Assembly: GCA_019422525.1 (NCBI GenBank)
Contig: JAHZDE010000005.1
Location: 62,001-126,000, forward strand
DNA: 64,000 nt
Source of the DNA: Clostridiales bacterium
GTDB lineage: Bacteria; Bacillota; Clostridia; Oscillospirales; Acutalibacteraceae
Reading direction: 5' to 3'
In this document: positions 35,227 to 47,354 of the stretch, piece after piece
How positions within the stretch are numbered: position 1 is the first letter of the stretch
Layout: each line of letters begins with the position of its first letter
Translations under genes and position numbers: made by a program
The notes under the pieces: generated by a model
Databases searched by the model: none
Told to the model about the DNA's origin: nothing
What the model saw: only the letters and a program-made list of their open reading frames with translations

Positions 35227-36190
35227 TCAGCTCACCCGCTTTCCAGATTCCTGCCAATCTGCCCGGAAATTCCCGGGTGCAAAGCTGTGCCACATAGGGG
35301 AAGGCACCGGTCTCCAGCATACGGCGGCACATAGGCCTTTGTATCAGCTCTTCCCGGCTGCCTGCATGGATGCTGGCTATCATAACCGTACCGGCAAACA
35401 TTCCGGCTTCAATAGCCGCGGCATCTTTTTCCCCTCCTACTTCGTCACAGATAATGTACTCTGGAGAAAGCACCCGGACAGCCTGAAGGATTCCCAAGTC
35501 CTTTGGATATCCGCTGAGCAAATCACAGCAGGCTCCCAAATCATTTTCCATTCTTCCTCTGCACACGCTTCCCAGCTCACACCGCTCATCCACTACGGCC
35601 ACACGGTGGTATTTTCCTCTTCTTCCATCGGCCAGCTGCCGGGCAATATCCCGCAAAATAGTGGTCTTTCCACTGGATGGCGGCCCGGCCAGCAGCAGAC
35701 CTGCCGGAATTTCTCCTAATCTTCGGAAAAGCTCGTCCGCTGCCCCCGGTTTTTCCCGTGCAATTCGCAAACAAATCGAGGTAATTTCCCGTATGGAAGC
35801 GATCTCCCCCTGCCGTACTGCCGCAGTTCCGCACAAGCCCGCTCGATGGCCGCCGGGTAGTGTTAAATATCCCTGACGCAGTTCCTCCTCGTGGCTGTAT
35901 AAGGAATAGGCGCACAGGCTCCGAAATAAGTCCCGCAGCTCTTCCCAGGAAATCAATGGGCAATTTCTAACTACCTGCGGGGACACGCCTCCCGAAGCAG
36001 TGAGAAACCAAATTTGACTTCCTGTACAGACCGAAAGCGGCCTTCCTGCATGAATCCTGATTTCCTGAGTCTGCTCCTTGATTTCCGGAGGCAGCCGTTT
36101 TAAAATGACTCCCAGCCTACCCAAAAGTCCCGCTGCCTCGTCAAACCGCCGCTGGCTGCGCGCTGCCGGTTCTCTTCCTGCAAGTCCCAT
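35156..36190 (-). CDS. spoIIIAA: Stage III sporulation protein AA, secretion-type ATPase
   Basis: Cytoplasmic RecA-like ATPase of about 344 residues, thought to power the A-Q channel. Walker A GPPSSGKTT and Walker B YIICDEVGG are intact, with MIASIHAGSREE in the His-box position. The N-terminal EIRIHAGRPLSV segment is also typical. The start is uncertain: ATG 36190 is used here and ATG 36202 is possible. The C-terminus extends 71 nt into spoIIIAB. First gene of the eight-gene operon. Confidence 0.94.
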   Translation of the reverse strand: MGLAGREPAARSQRRFDEAAGLLGRLGVILKRLPPEIKEQTQEIRIHAGRPLSVCTGSQIWFLTASGGVSPQVVRNCPLISWEELRDLFRSLCAYSLYSHEEELRQGYLTLPGGHRAGLCGTAAVRQGEIASIREITSICLRIAREKPGAADELFRRLGEIPAGLLLAGPPSSGKTTILRDIARQLADGRRGKYHRVAVVDERCELGSVCRGRMENDLGACCDLLSGYPKDLGILQAVRVLSPEYIICDEVGGEKDAAAIEAGMFAGTVMIASIHAGSREELIQRPMCRRMLETGAFPYVAQLCTREFPGRLAGIWKAGELIDKGVGTSPADGSVRRYRSGGVA

Positions 36191-36254
36191 TTTTTTGACC
36201 ATCCCTTTCTTCCGGTGATTGTAAATATCTCCGCCGGTTTGTGCCGTCAACCCA

Positions 36255-36262
36255 TATGTATG
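36255..36262 (-). promoter_or_regulatory. Putative SigE -10 element of the spoIIIA operon
   Basis: CATACATA on the minus strand matches the mother-cell SigE -10 pattern CATANNNT, about 65 nt before spoIIIAA. The -35 region is not clear. spoIIIA is SigE-controlled in Bacillus, which makes this the expected place. Confidence 0.5.
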
Positions 36263-36312
36263 GACTTCCCCTCTTTTTTAGAACCGGAAGTTTTTTGCCT
36301 GGGAAAAAATGA

Positions 36313-36369
36313 TATAATATTTTTGTTTTGCGTTTTGTGATACAACTTTGATACAATTTTGTGTTATCA
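36313..36369 (+). promoter_or_regulatory. Promoter region of the two-component operon with 11-nt direct repeats
   Basis: An extended -10 element (TGATATAAT, 36310-36318) is followed by TGATACAA at 36338-36345 and 36349-36356 and a related TGTTATCA at 36362-36369. The 11-nt phase is typical for OmpR/PhoB-family binding, so the response regulator may control its own operon. Confidence 0.55.
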
Positions 36370-36430
36370 TACATTTATATAGAAACACCTTACAGAGAGG
36401 GATTGTATTTGCAGAAAGAAGGTTATCCTG

Positions 36431-37111
36431 TTGACCCGGATTTTAATTGTGGAGGACGAGCCTCCCATTTCCAATTTGATTGCTATGAATTTAACCCGCG
36501 CCGGTTATACCTGCACCTGTGCGTTTGACGGTGCAGAGGCTGCCAGCCTGATTACCCCGGACGCATTTGATTTGATTTTGCTGGATATTATGCTTCCCAA
36601 AGTAAATGGCCTGGAATTGCTGGAATATATCCGGCCAATGGAAATCCCTGTCATCTTTATTACCGCTCGCTCTGAACTCAATGACCGTGTAAAGGGACTG
36701 CGAATGGGAGCCGATGACTATATCACCAAACCTTTTGAAGTGGCCGAACTGCTGGCCCGGGTGGAATCTGTTCTTCGCCGGTATCGGAAAGTATGCCGGA
36801 TTCTCACCATTCAGAACATTGAAATTGATACCGAGTCCCGCGTGGTTCGCAAAGACGGAAAAATCATTGAACTGACCGTGAAAGAATATGAGCTGCTTTT
36901 GCTTTTTGCGCAAAATCAGAATGTAGCACTATACCGAGAAACCATTTATGAGCGAGTGTGGGGCGGCTCCTATATGGGAGATACCCGCACCGTTGACCTC
37001 CATGTTCAGCGGCTTCGCAAAAAACTGGGGTGGGAAAACTATCTGCACACCATTTATAAAGTGGGATACCGTCTGGAAATCCCCACAGGCCAAAAGGAGG
37101 AATCCGTTTGA
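36431..37111 (+). CDS. OmpR/PhoB-family response regulator
   Basis: Transcription factor of 226 residues. The receiver domain holds the phospho-acceptor Asp52 in ILLDIMLPK, the acidic pair in VEDE and Lys100 in YITKPF. A winged helix follows (about 130-222) with LTVKEYELLLLFAQNQN and TVDLHVQRLRKKL. TTG 36431 follows AAGAAGG at 8 nt. It overlaps the kinase gene by four bases. Its target genes are not evident beyond possible autoregulation. Confidence 0.94.
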   Translation: MTRILIVEDEPPISNLIAMNLTRAGYTCTCAFDGAEAASLITPDAFDLILLDIMLPKVNGLELLEYIRPMEIPVIFITARSELNDRVKGLRMGADDYITKPFEVAELLARVESVLRRYRKVCRILTIQNIEIDTESRVVRKDGKIIELTVKEYELLLLFAQNQNVALYRETIYERVWGGSYMGDTRTVDLHVQRLRKKLGWENYLHTIYKVGYRLEIPTGQKEESV

Positions 37112-38505
37112 AATTTTCCTGGAAAGTGTTTATTTCCACCATTACGCTCGTGACCCTTGCCTTTGGAATTGGCGGGACATTGATGATTTCCTTTCTTTTT
37201 CAGCAGTCTCTTGCTCAGGAGCGAAAAATGGCCCTTCAGGAAAATCGGTATCTGTGTTTTACTTTTCAAAATGCAATTCAGTCTTTGGACAGCTACGAGT
37301 CGCTCGATCCAGACAATGTCATTGTTTTAATGGATGATATTTCCGATACCCGGGGAAGTGATTTTTCCATTACCACCGCAGGCGGGAAACTTCGCTTTGA
37401 CCAGAACGGTCAGTTTGCCAGCAAGGTAGAGCCGGGAAAACGTGTTTCACGAATAGTCACGGATTACGATGGTGTTTATTACGTTCAAGTTGTTAGCCAT
37501 ACGGTGCTTTCTGATGCCGACTATTACCTGGAAAGCGTCACCAACATTTCTTCCGTTTATGAAATGCGCGACCGGTATATTGCACTGTATCAGTGGATTT
37601 TGTTAACGGTTACCGGTATCAGTTCGTTAGTGCTGCTGGCAATTACCCATTTTCTCACATTGCCTCTAAAACGTTTGACCAATATCACTCAAAAAATCGC
37701 TTCTGGTTCCTTTTCCACTCGTGCTGTTAACAAAGGAAGCGATGAAATTGGAATCTTAACCCGGAATTTCAATATCATGGCCGATGTGGTGGAAGAAAAA
37801 ATTCATGATTTGGAGGAAACTGCTCGGCAACGGGAGGACTTTGTGGCCAGCTTTGCCCATGAACTAAAAACCCCTTTAACCTCTATTATCGGATATGCCG
37901 ATATGCTGCGCTCCTATGACATGGATGCCCAAGAACGTTTCACAGCAGCCAACTATATTTTTTCAGAAGGAAAACGGCTGGAATCCCTCTCCCTGCATTT
38001 GCTGGATTTGATTGTCCTACATAAAACCGAATTCCCTTTGGTTCCCACAGAGTGTGTGATATTCCTGCATGACGTTGAAAATATTCTTCGTCCCCTTTTG
38101 AAAAAATACGGTATGACATTAAAAATCGAAAATGATGAAGGGCACTTTTTATCCGAACCTGCTCTCATAAAAACCCTGCTCTACAACCTGATTGATAATG
38201 CATGTAAAGCCTCCCCGGAAGGAAACGATATCCTTTTGACTTGTATAAAAATAGACGGTGGATTTCGCTTTTCCGTTCAGGATTGGGGACGTGGAATCCC
38301 GGAAGAAGAGCTTTCTAAAATTACTGAACCATTCTATATGGTGGATAAGTCTCGAGCACGGAAACAAAACGGAGCCGGCCTTGGGCTGGCACTATGTCAG
38401 GAGATTGCGCAAATTCACGGTGGTTCTCTGAAAATTGAAAGCCGTTTGGGCGAAGGTACCTGTGTTTCTTTTGTGGTAAAGGAGGTCCCTGTGGATGAAA
38501 ACTAA
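37108..38505 (+). CDS. Membrane sensor histidine kinase
   Basis: Kinase of 465 residues. Two transmembrane helices (about residues 9-31 and 163-183) flank an extracellular sensor of some 130 residues. A HAMP linker follows, then HisKA with the phosphorylated His251 in FAHELKTPLTS. HATPase boxes are seen in LIDNACKAS, DWGRGIPEE and GAGLGLALCQ. The signal is unknown. The TTG start shares its bases with the regulator's TGA. Overlaps the third gene of the operon by 11 nt. Confidence 0.94.
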   Translation: MKFSWKVFISTITLVTLAFGIGGTLMISFLFQQSLAQERKMALQENRYLCFTFQNAIQSLDSYESLDPDNVIVLMDDISDTRGSDFSITTAGGKLRFDQNGQFASKVEPGKRVSRIVTDYDGVYYVQVVSHTVLSDADYYLESVTNISSVYEMRDRYIALYQWILLTVTGISSLVLLAITHFLTLPLKRLTNITQKIASGSFSTRAVNKGSDEIGILTRNFNIMADVVEEKIHDLEETARQREDFVASFAHELKTPLTSIIGYADMLRSYDMDAQERFTAANYIFSEGKRLESLSLHLLDLIVLHKTEFPLVPTECVIFLHDVENILRPLLKKYGMTLKIENDEGHFLSEPALIKTLLYNLIDNACKASPEGNDILLTCIKIDGGFRFSVQDWGRGIPEEELSKITEPFYMVDKSRARKQNGAGLGLALCQEIAQIHGGSLKIESRLGEGTCVSFVVKEVPVDEN

Positions 38506-39418
38506 GTTTTTATATATCATCAGCGGATTTTTGGCCATGACCATGTTGTGTGCTATGCTGGTCGCTCCTGAATGGTATTTTCAGCATGATAATTGGCAGG
38601 AAGAATCGGAAAATGTGATTATCGACAGCCAAACCGAAGATGTCAGCATATCGGAAAAATTAAAAATGCTATATTGTACCACTATGACCAATGGTGATTC
38701 TTCTCTCCGGGAAGCCTATCGGTACAGCAAAACCTTTATTCCTTCCGGAAAAGAACTGGCAAGGGAAGATTTGGAAAAAGTAATGGGATGGGAATTTTCA
38801 AAAATCGGCAGTATTTTTCACGGAAATTCTAAAGAACTTGCTTATGATGACTATTTTTTCAATCCATTTGCTTCGGATTCTCCCGAGTTATATATTTCTC
38901 ATATATCTACTTTACTGACCCGCTTTCCTGAAGAATCCATTATAAATGCATCTATGTGTCAAATCGTTTCCCTGGAAGAATCCACCCGCGGATTTGTGGT
39001 ATGGCAAGTAGAATTTCAAACAAAATTAAAAAGCGAAGGTGTTTCTATTCATGGATATGTGGATATGGACGCTGTTTCCGGCCGGTTCCTGTCTTGGAAT
39101 CTTCGCTTGACCTTTGACGACTATCCTCCCTATGCTCCCTTTTTCTCAGGGGCAGATATGGATTTGTATTATGAAGATATGATGAAAACCTATTACGATT
39201 TCGCCCAGATCTATTGGAAAATGAATCTTAAGCCGGAAAACACCTCTTATCTTATAGGCAATGGAGAATGGATGTGTTATGATTATACTTCCCACCTCGC
39301 AGCTACTATGACCATGCAGAAAACAGTCTATTTCGACAACAATTTAGGAATGGAACAAACGTCTTATTTTTGGACTTCTAAAGCCTATCCGTTTGAGGAT
39401 AAAGAAGATGATGCCTAA
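38495..39418 (+). CDS. Exported protein of unknown function linked to the two-component system
   Basis: A protein of 307 residues with an N-terminal hydrophobic helix (about 5-25) that acts as anchor or signal. The rest is hydrophilic and rich in aromatic residues, with FDDYPPYAPFFSG and MDLYYEDMMKTYYDFAQIYWKMN. No family was recognised. The start overlaps the kinase end, so the three genes are one operon; the protein may tune the sensor or be its effector. Codon use resembles its neighbours. Confidence 0.8.
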   Translation: MKTKFLYIISGFLAMTMLCAMLVAPEWYFQHDNWQEESENVIIDSQTEDVSISEKLKMLYCTTMTNGDSSLREAYRYSKTFIPSGKELAREDLEKVMGWEFSKIGSIFHGNSKELAYDDYFFNPFASDSPELYISHISTLLTRFPEESIINASMCQIVSLEESTRGFVVWQVEFQTKLKSEGVSIHGYVDMDAVSGRFLSWNLRLTFDDYPPYAPFFSGADMDLYYEDMMKTYYDFAQIYWKMNLKPENTSYLIGNGEWMCYDYTSHLAATMTMQKTVYFDNNLGMEQTSYFWTSKAYPFEDKEDDA

Positions 39419-39434
39419 AAAATATCTTTCCTAA

Positions 39435-39482
39435 AAAAAGCGTTTCCGTCAGCTATTTCAAGGCATGACGGAAGCGCTTTTT
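39435..39482. terminator. Bidirectional terminator between the two-component operon and the AraC gene
   Basis: AGCGTTTCCGTCA (39439-39451) pairs with TGACGGAAGCGCT (39466-39478), one G-U, flanked by A and T runs for use on both strands. Confidence 0.88.
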
Positions 39483-40353
39483 ATTGGTTATGCTCTTTTT
39501 GATACGCTGTGGGAGTATAGAGGGTAATCTTTTTAAAAAGAGTTGCAAAATAATTGCTGCTGGAAAACCCCAGCGCCATAGCAACCTGTGTAACGTTTTC
39601 CCCCTGACACAGCAGCTTTTTGGCTTCGCGGATTTTCACCTGATTGATATACTCTCTTGGTGTCATCCCGGTTTCGTTTTTAAACCGCACCTTAAATCGG
39701 GAGAGGGAAAGCCCTGTATATGCTGCCAGTTCCTCAAGCCGAATGACTTCCCGGATGTTTTGTCGGATATAGCTGACTGCGGTGGCAATTTCGTCTGAAA
39801 GAGAAATCATCCCTGCCTTTTCCTGTAAAACGACCCCATAGAAAAAGGCTGCCAACAAGCATTTCCCATATTCTTGCCGGCAGGAATCTTTAGACGCGAT
39901 ATTCCAAAAGCTGTCCACAAAATATTGCCGGAGACTTTCTTCACAATACAAAACACGCTGCGTGATTCCCAGAAGTCGATGGCGCAGCAATTCCCCGGCT
40001 TCATGCTCCAGGGAAAGGAAATTTTCCTCTTCCGAAAGGTCCGCCTGCACCCAATAGATTTCAGAGATATTCTGCGGTTCTCCACCACTGCTGTGCTCGG
40101 CTCCCGGCGGACTGATAAATACATTTCCGCCAGACAGCGGATAGGTTTTTCCATCCATGGTATACGTCTGATTTCCCTTTGTCAGTAATACCAGCTCCAG
40201 ACATCCCGGATGGACGTGTGTTTCCAGCGGAAGAAGCGCTCGAGTATTCAGGCTATGCCCCAGTACTTTGATGCCTGGAATCCCGTGCTGCTTTCTGGTG
40301 AGTACCTGACGGTTTTCACTCCACCAGTATTCTTCTATCATTTCCCCCGACAT
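39481..40353 (-). CDS. AraC-family transcriptional regulator with cupin sensor
   Basis: Regulator of 290 residues. The N-terminal cupin ligand domain has THVHPGCLELVLLTKGNQTY and PPGAEHSSGG. The C-terminal AraC DNA-binding domain has two helix-turn-helix units (LEELAAYTGLSLSRFKVRFK and QVAMALGFSSSNYFATLFKK). Divergently transcribed from the URO-D gene, with a 154-nt shared region that contains a direct repeat, so it probably controls that gene. The effector is unknown, perhaps a sugar or methylated compound. Confidence 0.92.
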   Translation of the reverse strand: MSGEMIEEYWWSENRQVLTRKQHGIPGIKVLGHSLNTRALLPLETHVHPGCLELVLLTKGNQTYTMDGKTYPLSGGNVFISPPGAEHSSGGEPQNISEIYWVQADLSEEENFLSLEHEAGELLRHRLLGITQRVLYCEESLRQYFVDSFWNIASKDSCRQEYGKCLLAAFFYGVVLQEKAGMISLSDEIATAVSYIRQNIREVIRLEELAAYTGLSLSRFKVRFKNETGMTPREYINQVKIREAKKLLCQGENVTQVAMALGFSSSNYFATLFKKITLYTPTAYQKEHNQ

Positions 40354-40392
40354 AAAGTCCCTCCCGAATGTTCAATTTTGTATCGGATACTT

Positions 40393-40423
40393 TTTTGAAT
40401 GCAATACGATTTTGAATGCAGTA
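40393..40423 (+). promoter_or_regulatory. Putative AraC-type operator: 17-nt phased direct repeat
   Basis: TTTTGAATGCAATA (40393-40406) and TTTTGAATGCAGTA (40410-40423) differ at one position and lie 17 nt apart. They directly precede a TATACT -10 candidate (40422-40427) with no good -35, the layout of an activator-dependent promoter. Confidence 0.65.
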
Positions 40424-40507
40424 TACTATAACCAGACGAAAATGTCACGCGATATTCGAAAAAAATTGGAAAGTATTATTGATTTTTGATCGAAAGGATG
40501 GATTTGT

Positions 40508-41521
40508 ATGACTTCCCGCGAACTGGTACACGCAACTCTGGAATTCCGCAACACCGATGGACGGGTTCCTCGCGATTTATGGACGCTCCCCTGGGCCCAA
40601 CAGAACTTTCCTGTGGAGCTGGAAAAAATTATAACAGACTTCCCTTCCGACTTTGGCGGTCCGGTTGTTACTCTATCGGAAGTATCTCCTGTAGAATCCG
40701 GAGACCCCTATGCAATCGGCCAGTATACTGACCCTTGGGGGTGCCAGTTTACTAACATTCACGGAGGAATTATCGGGGAAGTGAAAAATCCCATTGTTAC
40801 CGATGATGATTGGGAGGATGCCGATAAAGTACACATTCCCGAAGAATGGCTCTCCTTTGACGTGGACGCTGTTAATGAATCCTGCAAAAACAGTGACAAG
40901 TTTATGGGTTGCGGCGCCTGCCCCCGCCCATTTGAGCAGCTGCAGTTTATCCGCGGTACTGCGAACCTCTATATGGACTTGATGGACCCGCCTCGCAAAA
41001 TGTTGGAATTCATGGAAAAAATGCACGATTTCTACTGCCGCCAGTTGACCAAATGGGCACAGACCGATGTGGACTGCCTGAATATGATGGACGACTGGGG
41101 TTCCCAGCAAAATCTGCTTATCAGCCCTGCCCTTTGGGAAGAGTATTTTATGCCCATGTACCGTGATTATATCAATATTGCCCACAAGTATGGCAAAAAG
41201 ATTTTCATGCACTCTGACGGCCATATTCTTGCTATTATTCCCAAGCTGATTGATTTGGGACTGGATGCCATCAACTCGCAAATCTTTTGTATGGGCGTTG
41301 AGAACCTGGCGCAATTCAAAGGGAAGATTACCTTCTGGGGCGAAATTGACCGGCAGCATCTGATCCCCCACGGCTCTCAGGATGACATTGACCACGCTGT
41401 AGAAAGCGTATATAACACCCTGTGGCAGAATGGCGGCTGTATTGCCCAATGTGAATTCGGCCCGGGCGCCAACCCCGACAATGTGTACCGTATTTATCAG
41501 CACTGGGCACAGCTTCGCTGA
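40508..41521 (+). CDS. Uroporphyrinogen decarboxylase-family protein (methyltransferase-like)
   Basis: TIM-barrel protein of 337 residues of the URO-D superfamily, which also holds the MtaA/CmuA corrinoid methyltransferases. Typical segments are DCLNMMDDWGSQQNLLISPALW, KIFMHSDGHILAIIPKLIDLGLDAIN and FWGEIDRQHLIPHGS. The His in MHSDGH and the QCEFGPGANPDN end suggest a metal- or cobamide-linked methyltransferase rather than haem synthesis. There is no corrinoid protein or haem gene nearby, and the substrate is unknown. GAAAGGA precedes the ATG. Confidence 0.85.
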   Translation: MTSRELVHATLEFRNTDGRVPRDLWTLPWAQQNFPVELEKIITDFPSDFGGPVVTLSEVSPVESGDPYAIGQYTDPWGCQFTNIHGGIIGEVKNPIVTDDDWEDADKVHIPEEWLSFDVDAVNESCKNSDKFMGCGACPRPFEQLQFIRGTANLYMDLMDPPRKMLEFMEKMHDFYCRQLTKWAQTDVDCLNMMDDWGSQQNLLISPALWEEYFMPMYRDYINIAHKYGKKIFMHSDGHILAIIPKLIDLGLDAINSQIFCMGVENLAQFKGKITFWGEIDRQHLIPHGSQDDIDHAVESVYNTLWQNGGCIAQCEFGPGANPDNVYRIYQHWAQLR

Positions 41522-41539
41522 TACATTTTTTGACATAAC

Positions 41540-41590
41540 AACACCCCCTGATATAGGACTTCGTTTTTCCATATCAGGGGGTGTTTTCAT
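41540..41590 (+). terminator. Terminator of the URO-D gene
   Basis: AACACCCCCTGATAT (41540-41554) and ATATCAGGGGGTGTT (41571-41585) form a perfect 15-bp stem, followed by TTTT. The rest of the gap to 41778 shows nothing recognisable. Confidence 0.92.
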
Positions 41591-41778
41591 GAAGAGTTGC
41601 CTTCTTCTGCCGGTAGCTACGTGTATATTTCCGGTATTTCATTTGATGTGGAATTCATGTAAATGTAACATAGAATCGTTATCTCAACCGAATGATAATG
41701 TTATAGCATGCATCTGACTTTTATATATTCTTAAAATCAGGAACATATACCGGTTTGTATTTTTCAGCTGATAAACAA

Positions 41779-41813
41779 AGAAAGCGGCACAGCTTTTGGC
41801 TGTACCGCTTTCT
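41779..41813 (-). terminator. Terminator of carB
   Basis: AGAAAGCGGYACAGC-type arms at 41813-41799 and 41793-41779 form a 15-bp stem with one mismatch and a five-base loop. T-rich sequence follows on the minus strand. Confidence 0.88.
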
Positions 41814-41830
41814 ACAAAGCAGATTATATC

Positions 41831-45052
<3,222 letters not shown>

Positions 45053-45118
45053 AATCCACACCATGCCTTTCCGGTATTTTTATAGACCTTTCCTACAGGT
45101 AAAAAAATATCGCCCTAT

Positions 45119-45147
45119 ATTGTAACACATTTTTTTCGATTCAACAA
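45119..45147 (-). promoter_or_regulatory. Promoter of carB
   Basis: TTGTTG (45147-45142) and TACAAT (45124-45119), 17-nt spacer, about 65 nt before the start. No PyrR-type attenuator is evident in the short leader. Confidence 0.6.
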
Positions 45148-45283
45148 TTCTTTCGAAAAAAAAACTGAGCTTTCAGAGGCATATTATAGGAACCAATAGA
45201 ATTCAGTCGATTTCCGCCGCGGTTTTTGAGGGAATTTTCCAAAAAATCGTCCCTATTTCCGTCATAATTACGGTCATATATAT

Positions 45284-45940
45284 TTACATTTCGTCAAGTT
45301 TTCTTTTAATTTCCCGTCCACTGTCAAAATACCAATCTGCCAGCTTTTGAATTTCTTCCTGTTCATTCAAAGCACTATCGTCATATACAGCGGCTATCTG
45401 GAAGCCTGCCTGGGCAGCCGTTTTCATGGCATACAGGGAGTCCTCAAACACCACCGTCTCAGAAGGAGCCGTTCCCATGCGGCGGCAGCCCTCCAGAAAG
45501 ATTTTGGGGGAATCCTTTCCAGCGCCCACTTCTGAACAGGTAAGAAACTGGTCAAAATACGATAGCAAACCCGTGCGCTCCAAAGCCGGTTCAATCAAGC
45601 ATCGGTCGCTGGCCGTTGCAACAGCCATTTTGATTCCTTTTTGGTGTAGCCACCGTAAAAGTTCCCTCATACCGTCTTTGGCAGGAACCTGCGTGCGGTA
45701 TTTTTCCGCCACCATTCCGTTGATTTCATCAATAATCTGTTCGGGCGCATCTTCAATCCCATATTCTTCCCGGCAATACCGGGCAATTTGGCTCATACTC
45801 ATGGTCCGCACCCGCTCCTGCATATCCGGTTTGGCTGTACAGCCTTTTCTTTCCAAATATTCTTCTCCCACATGATCCCACAGGTGCATGGAATCCAGAA
45901 GAGTACCGTCCACATCGAAAATTGCCCCGGAAAAGTGCAA
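45284..45940 (-). CDS. HAD family phosphatase, beta-phosphoglucomutase-like
   Basis: A protein of 218 residues with the nucleophile motif GAIFDVDGTLLDS (Asp9/Asp11) and a helical cap (about 15-90). Motif II is MAVATASDR, followed by KDSPKIF, and motif III/IV is TVVFEDSLYAM. The layout matches beta-phosphoglucomutase-like phosphatases acting on sugar phosphates or similar small molecules; the substrate is unknown. Standalone, oriented like the cupin/TIM-barrel pair but separated by a terminator. Confidence 0.9.
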   Translation of the reverse strand: MHFSGAIFDVDGTLLDSMHLWDHVGEEYLERKGCTAKPDMQERVRTMSMSQIARYCREEYGIEDAPEQIIDEINGMVAEKYRTQVPAKDGMRELLRWLHQKGIKMAVATASDRCLIEPALERTGLLSYFDQFLTCSEVGAGKDSPKIFLEGCRRMGTAPSETVVFEDSLYAMKTAAQAGFQIAAVYDDSALNEQEEIQKLADWYFDSGREIKRKLDEM

Positions 45941-45957
45941 TGATAGCTCCCCTTTCT

Positions 45958-45993
45958 ACAAAAACGGCGGAGCCTTTTCAGGCATCCGCCGTT
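45958..45993 (-). terminator. Terminator of the TIM-barrel/cupin operon
   Basis: AACGGCGGA and TCCGCCGTT arms (45993-45985 and 45971-45963) with a 13-nt loop, followed by a T run on the minus strand. Confidence 0.82.
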
Positions 45994-46097
45994 AGTTGAT
46001 GATGATAAACTACATTTTAAATCATAAATAATTCGCGTGCAAATAATACCACTTTCTATACCGTATTCTCAGTCAGAAAATAGCTGCAGCAATCCGT

Positions 46098-46439
46098 TTA
46101 TCCGTTAATGATTAACGCCATAAACACCAGTTCATCTTCTCCAATATTTTTCAGTCCATGAGAGTTGCCGCTGTCGCAGAAAGTAATATCCCCCGGCTTT
46201 ACTTCATACTCTTTGCCATTGTCCGTATATAAGCCGGTTCCTTTTAAAATATAATAGGTCTCTGATTCCCCATTATGAGCATGTACCCCAATTGAGGCGC
46301 CAGGTCCAATGGTCACTTGTGCATACAAACGGCATTTTCCGTTAAGCTCCCGCTCGTTGAGAATATGCCGGATGGTGACTTTGCCCAAACCTCCGGCCAT
46401 AAATTCATTTACTTCAATCTTTCGATACTGTCCTTCCAT
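46098..46439 (-). CDS. Small cupin protein
   Basis: Single cupin of 113 residues. Motif 1 is visible as IGVHAHNGESETYYILKG (His-x-His, Glu) and motif 2 as PGDITFCDSGNSHGLKN. All four typical metal ligands are present. It begins 12 nt after a sugar-epimerase-like gene and is probably co-transcribed; together they may act on a carbohydrate. AGGAG lies before the ATG. Confidence 0.88.
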   Translation of the reverse strand: MEGQYRKIEVNEFMAGGLGKVTIRHILNERELNGKCRLYAQVTIGPGASIGVHAHNGESETYYILKGTGLYTDNGKEYEVKPGDITFCDSGNSHGLKNIGEDELVFMALIING

Positions 46440-46451
46440 GAAAGCTCCTCC

Positions 46452-47336
46452 TTATTTGCTCCAGGGATTGGGGGTAAAATCGCCGCCGCGGCACCATTTG
46501 AGATATTGCAGTGCATGAAGCTGCGCCGTCATTTCCCATTCGCCCTGGTATACCGGATCGTGATACCCCTCTACACAGATGTCGCTCTCATAACCACCCT
46601 GATGCAGAATGGAGAAAATATCACGCCAGTTGGTATCGCCAAAACCAGGTGTGCGCTGAGGAGCAAAATCATGTGCGCCGAACACACCCAAACGGCGTAC
46701 TGCTTCCATATCCACCGTAGCGTCTTTTCCGTGCATATGGATGATTTTCCACACCCACTGGCGAAGCTGGGCAACCGGATCGATCAGCTGAATAATCTGA
46801 TGGCCGGGCTCCCACTCAAGGCCAAAGTTGTCGGCGGGAACTTCGTTGAACATCATTTCCCATGCCTTGGGGTTAAAGCCGATATTACAGGTGCAGTGCT
46901 GCCAGTTGCCGCCCATGGGACAGTTTTCAATGGCCACCTTCAGGCCCTTATCCGCTGCCCGCTCGGTAATATCTGTAAACACCTCTTTAAACTTGGGCAT
47001 AGCTTCCTCAACGGACCTGCCTTCATAAGCACCGGCAAAGGTACTCACAATTGGTGCGCCGAACAGTGGCGCCATATCCACCACATGGCGCAGGGTTTCC
47101 CAATGCTCCGGGTTTTCGATAGCGTTGCAGTAATAGCCCAGTGCAGCTACCCGAACGCCTGTGCCGTCCAGCATATTTTTCACCTTATCGGCCAGCTTTT
47201 TTAAGTCCGTTCCTTCCAGCGACATATGGAAATTGATGGCCACGCACTCAAACCCGGCGTTTACCATATGAGGAATCCATTTTTCCGCAGCGGTACCGGG
47301 AATACAGGTGCCGATTTCAATTTGCTTCATTTTCAT
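46452..47336 (-). CDS. Sugar phosphate isomerase/epimerase-like TIM-barrel protein
   Basis: Xylose isomerase-like barrel of 294 residues (AP endonuclease family 2 fold). Metal-site landmarks are KVAIENCPMGG (Glu), LEWEPGHQI (Asp/Glu and His), KIIHMHGKDA and DICVEGYHDPV. These fit the IolE/YcjR-type isomerases and epimerases. The substrate is unknown. The ATG at 47336, with GGGAGG 7 nt upstream, is preferred to an earlier codon. First gene of a pair with a cupin. Confidence 0.88.
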   Translation of the reverse strand: MKMKQIEIGTCIPGTAAEKWIPHMVNAGFECVAINFHMSLEGTDLKKLADKVKNMLDGTGVRVAALGYYCNAIENPEHWETLRHVVDMAPLFGAPIVSTFAGAYEGRSVEEAMPKFKEVFTDITERAADKGLKVAIENCPMGGNWQHCTCNIGFNPKAWEMMFNEVPADNFGLEWEPGHQIIQLIDPVAQLRQWVWKIIHMHGKDATVDMEAVRRLGVFGAHDFAPQRTPGFGDTNWRDIFSILHQGGYESDICVEGYHDPVYQGEWEMTAQLHALQYLKWCRGGDFTPNPWSK

Positions 47337-47354
47337 CAGAAAACCTCCCCGCAA

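Noticed and set aside
45180..45283. Terminator of the HAD gene
   Set aside because: Only short imperfect palindromes (such as CCGT/ACGG) without a T run were found, so no feature was called.
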